Below, one piece after another: positions 61,729 through 64,000 of a DNA stretch of 64,000 nucleotides (its first letter is position 1; every line of letters starts with the position of its first letter). The translations under genes and the position numbers were made by a program. The stretch comes from CBDBKE01 sp965218055 (GTDB lineage Bacteria > Acidobacteriota > Terriglobia > JAJPHL01 > JAPKYU01), in NCBI GenBank assembly GCA_965218055.1, contig CBDCKA010000002.1, forward strand, positions 2,728,001-2,792,000. The letters run 5' to 3'. The notes under the pieces are model-generated. The model worked only from the letters and a program-made list of their open reading frames with translations. It had not been told where the DNA came from and made no database searches.

Positions 61729-63003
61729 TCACCCCCAGGCCCACCAGCGAACGCCACCACTCCTGCTGGCGCAGGATCATCACCACCAGGGCTGCGCTAA
61801 CGGCCACAAACAGCGCTGGGACCACCGGGTAGCCCCAGGCGCGATAGGGCCGTGGCCACTCCGGATGCTTGCGCCGCAGCACGAACAGCGAGGCGACGCC
61901 CAGTCCGTAGAAGCACCAATTGGCAAAAATTGTGTAGGTGAACAACTGTTGGAAGGTTCCGGTCAGGCTGATCAACGCTCCTATAAGGGTTTGGACGACG
62001 ACGGCGACGTGAGGACTATAGAAACGCGGGTGCACCGCTGCCAGGCGGCCGAACAGCAACCCATCGCGCGCCATGGCGTAGGGCACGCGCGCTCCCGAGA
62101 GAATGGAGCCATTGAGAGCGCCGAAGATGGAAATCATGGCAGCCAGGGCAACTGCGCTACCGCCCCACCCGCCGAACAAGCGCCGCGCCACGTCGCCTGC
62201 CACCCGATCTGAGGAGGACACGTCGGCAGCGGGGAGGACATAGAAGTAGGCCAGGTTGGTCAGGATGTACAGCAGTCCCACTGCCACGGTACCTAGCAGC
62301 AGCGAGCGCGGAATGTTCTTCTGTGGATCGGCCACTTCGCCGCCGACCAGATTCAAGTCATTCCATCCCTGGTAGGCCCAGAGCGCTGCCACCAGAGCCA
62401 GCACGAAACCGCTGACGGGCGACTCCACCGGCACTGAGGTTCGCAGGTGACTCCACTGGGCGTCTCCCCACTGAGCCCCGAAAACCAACGCGGCCAGCAC
62501 CAGCGCCAGCAGCAAGGTGACCTTAAGAATGGTGAGGAAGGTTTGTACGGCGCCGCCGGTTCGGACGCCGAAGTAGTTGACGACACCAAGGACAATCACA
62601 GCCGCGATAGCAACTGACTTTGAATGAAGGCCTGGAAATAGAAATGTCAAGTAAAGGGCGAAGGCGGTGGCCAGCGTCGCCACGGCTGCCGTCGTCATCA
62701 CCAGAAACTTTGTCCAGCCGTAGAGGAAGCCCCACAGCCGGCCGTAGGCCTCCCGCAGGTAAACGTAGTCGCCGCCGGAGTGCGGCAACATGGCGCCAAT
62801 TCGGCGTAGGCCAGAGCCCCGCTGAGCGAGAGCAGGCCGCCAAAGATCCACACCAGAAAGACTGCCTCGGGCGTCCCCACGCCGCGAATCATCGAGCTGG
62901 AGACCAGGAAGATACCGCTGCCAACGATGTTGCCTACAACCAACGAGCCGGCGGCCCAGACGCCTAGACCGCGTATCAGCTCGCCGTTGGATTTAGACGA
63001 CAT
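61481..63003 (-). CDS. APC-family amino acid permease, with a single-base frameshift
   Basis: An inner-membrane amino acid transporter with about 12 helices. The N-terminal part from ATG 63003 reads GLGVWAAGSLVVGNIVGSGI (the family's helix 1 substrate motif) and GALAYAELA, then the frame shifts near 62796: a missing base (C on the + strand) would restore ELGAMLPHSGGDYVYLREAYG. The remaining helices follow in the second frame (LWAYQGWNDLNLVGGEVADPQKNIPRSL). The natural end is probably near residue FFFRSRARR (about 61690); the extra C-terminal part is doubtful. It overlaps the end of the sodium:solute symporter gene by 11 bp. Confidence 0.8.
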
Positions 63004-64000
63004 CGGTGCTCCCCGAAGGGCTTGCCAGGGCAGGAGTCCAAAGCAGGCTGGCCAGGTAGCCCACCGAAAAGGTGACCGTGGTTCCGATCAGCACGTACCA
63101 GGTCCAGGCGATTGGGGTCCACTGCCATACGTAGATCATCACCGCCAGCCCGCAGACCATGCCCACGATGGAGCCGTTCTCGTTGGCGCGCCGCGTCAAC
63201 ACTCCCAGCAGGAACGTGCCCAGCAGGGAGCCGAAGGCGACCGACGCGATGCTCAGTCCCATCTCAAACACCGAGGTGCGCCACTGGGCGGCGGCCATGG
63301 CAATCCCAATCAGGATGATGCCCCACAGCAGCGTGGCCCCCCGCGAGGCCCTCAGGTAGTGGGCTTCGCTGCGCCCGGGCGCCAGGTGCGCCCGGTAAAA
63401 ATCCACCACCGAGGTGGAGGCCAGCGCATTCAGCGCGGCGCTCAGGTTGGCCATGGCGGCCGCCAGGATGGCGGCCACCACCAGGCCGGCCAGCACCGGC
63501 GGGAAACGCTCGGCGATGAAGATGGGGAAGATGGCGTCGGGGCGGGGGAAGGGCTGCGCCGGCGGGAAGTGCTGGTAGTAGGCGAACAGCATGACCCCGA
63601 TCAGAAGGAACAAAGTGAACTGGAACAAGATCACCACCCAGCTGGCGAACAGGGCACGGCGGGCCTGACGCTCGTCGCGGGCAGCCAGCAGCCGCTGCAC
63701 CATTAGCTGATCGGTGCCGTGGCTGGCGGTGGTCAGAAACATGCCGCCCAGGATGCCCGCCCAGAAGGTGTAGGTCTTGGTAACGGAGAAGGTGAAATCG
63801 AAGACCGCCAACTTGTTGCCGTGCTCGCCGGCCAGCGTCACGACCTCGCTCCAGCCGCCCGGCACCAGCTGGAGCAGCATCCAAAAGCTGAGCAGGGCGC
63901 CGGCAACGTAAATGCACATCTGGATCACTTCGGTCCAGATAACTGCGGTCAGGCCGCCTTCGAAGGTGTAGAACAGCGTCAGCGCCGTGATGAGTAACAC
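62993..64000 (-). CDS. Sodium:solute symporter (SSS family), N-terminus beyond window
   Basis: 335 codons open to the right edge; the protein is missing about its first 150-200 residues. Eight or so membrane helices are visible, with family blocks GLTAVIWTEVIQMCIYV, ASHGTDQLMVQRLLAARDERQARRAL, FPIFIAERFPPVLAGLVVAAILAAAMANLSAALNALAS (split) and SVVDFYRAHL. These are SSS/SGLT hallmarks, including the Na+-binding serines of helix 8 in the ALNALASTS region. Substrate could be a sugar, amino acid or organic acid. Its stop lies 11 bp inside the APC permease gene. Confidence 0.87.
   Translation of the reverse strand: MLLITALTLFYTFEGGLTAVIWTEVIQMCIYVAGALLSFWMLLQLVPGGWSEVVTLAGEHGNKLAVFDFTFSVTKTYTFWAGILGGMFLTTASHGTDQLMVQRLLAARDERQARRALFASWVVILFQFTLFLLIGVMLFAYYQHFPPAQPFPRPDAIFPIFIAERFPPVLAGLVVAAILAAAMANLSAALNALASTSVVDFYRAHLAPGRSEAHYLRASRGATLLWGIILIGIAMAAAQWRTSVFEMGLSIASVAFGSLLGTFLLGVLTRRANENGSIVGMVCGLAVMIYVWQWTPIAWTWYVLIGTTVTFSVGYLASLLWTPALASPSGSTDVV

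Overview
The window looks like a chromosomal segment of an acidobacterium, most likely of the Solibacter/Bryobacter type. The best clues are a giant secreted protein with seven SBBP propeller repeats, BACON-like domains and a Solibacter-type (TIGR03437) C-terminus at 44.5-49.1 kb, the paired M16 peptidases, and the mix of PVC/acidobacterial genes (PSD1-type cytochrome protein, GH127-like and GH15 glycosidases). DNA is GC-rich throughout. I saw no rRNA, tRNA, CRISPR, prophage or intact insertion sequence.

Layout. 0-0.36 kb: start of selA (selenocysteine synthase), cut by the window edge. 0.5-4.3 kb: an active and a zinc-less M16 peptidase. 4.4-7.2 kb: a HEAT-repeat membrane protein overlapping a processive GT2 glycosyltransferase. 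7.2-8.1 kb: a secreted protein with a collagen-like Gly-Pro-Glu tract. 8.3-13.1 kb: GntP permease, SDR, xylose-isomerase-like protein and an Nramp-like carrier. 13.2-14.9 kb: CehA-type metallohydrolase. 15.0-20.5 kb: a complete formate dehydrogenase-N operon fdnG-fdnH-fdnI-fdhE. Its catalytic subunit reads through an in-frame TGA with a SECIS hairpin, which fits the selA gene 20 kb away. 20.7-24.2 kb: PhoD-like phosphatase and a MerA/Lpd-type flavoprotein. 24.2-26.6 kb: egtB-egtD for ergothioneine. 26.7-32.6 kb: glucose dehydrogenase, a VOC protein, GMC oxidoreductase and GH15 glucosidase, which together look like a glucan-to-glucose oxidation set. 32.6-35.9 kb: a MITE, an aquaporin, a SpoIIE phosphatase and a thioredoxin-TPR protein. 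36.1-41.0 kb: GH127-like arabinofuranosidase, aldo/keto reductase and sugar porter. 41.1-44.3 kb: PSD1-type cytochrome protein. 44.5-50.7 kb: the SBBP protein and malonyl-CoA decarboxylase. 50.8-53.6 kb: an FkbM-like protein and a membrane alkaline-phosphatase-fold protein whose ends carry a 66-bp direct repeat. 53.7-54.3 kb: isochorismatase-family hydrolase. 54.4-61.3 kb: cytochrome c, CDF transporter and an alternative complex III operon (actA, actB1, actB2, actC, actD). 61.3-64 kb: APC amino acid permease and a sodium:solute symporter cut by the right edge.

Physiology suggested: a heterotroph that oxidises formate through a periplasmic membrane-bound selenoprotein dehydrogenase. Quinol electrons could then pass through alternative complex III to cytochrome c. 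The rest is plant- or glucan-type sugar use and redox protection.

Caution on sequence quality: at least four conserved genes are broken by single-base indels (5941, about 35130, 37660, 62796) and one by an in-frame stop (47267). Several lie in short homopolymers, so assembly or sequencing error is at least as likely as gene decay.
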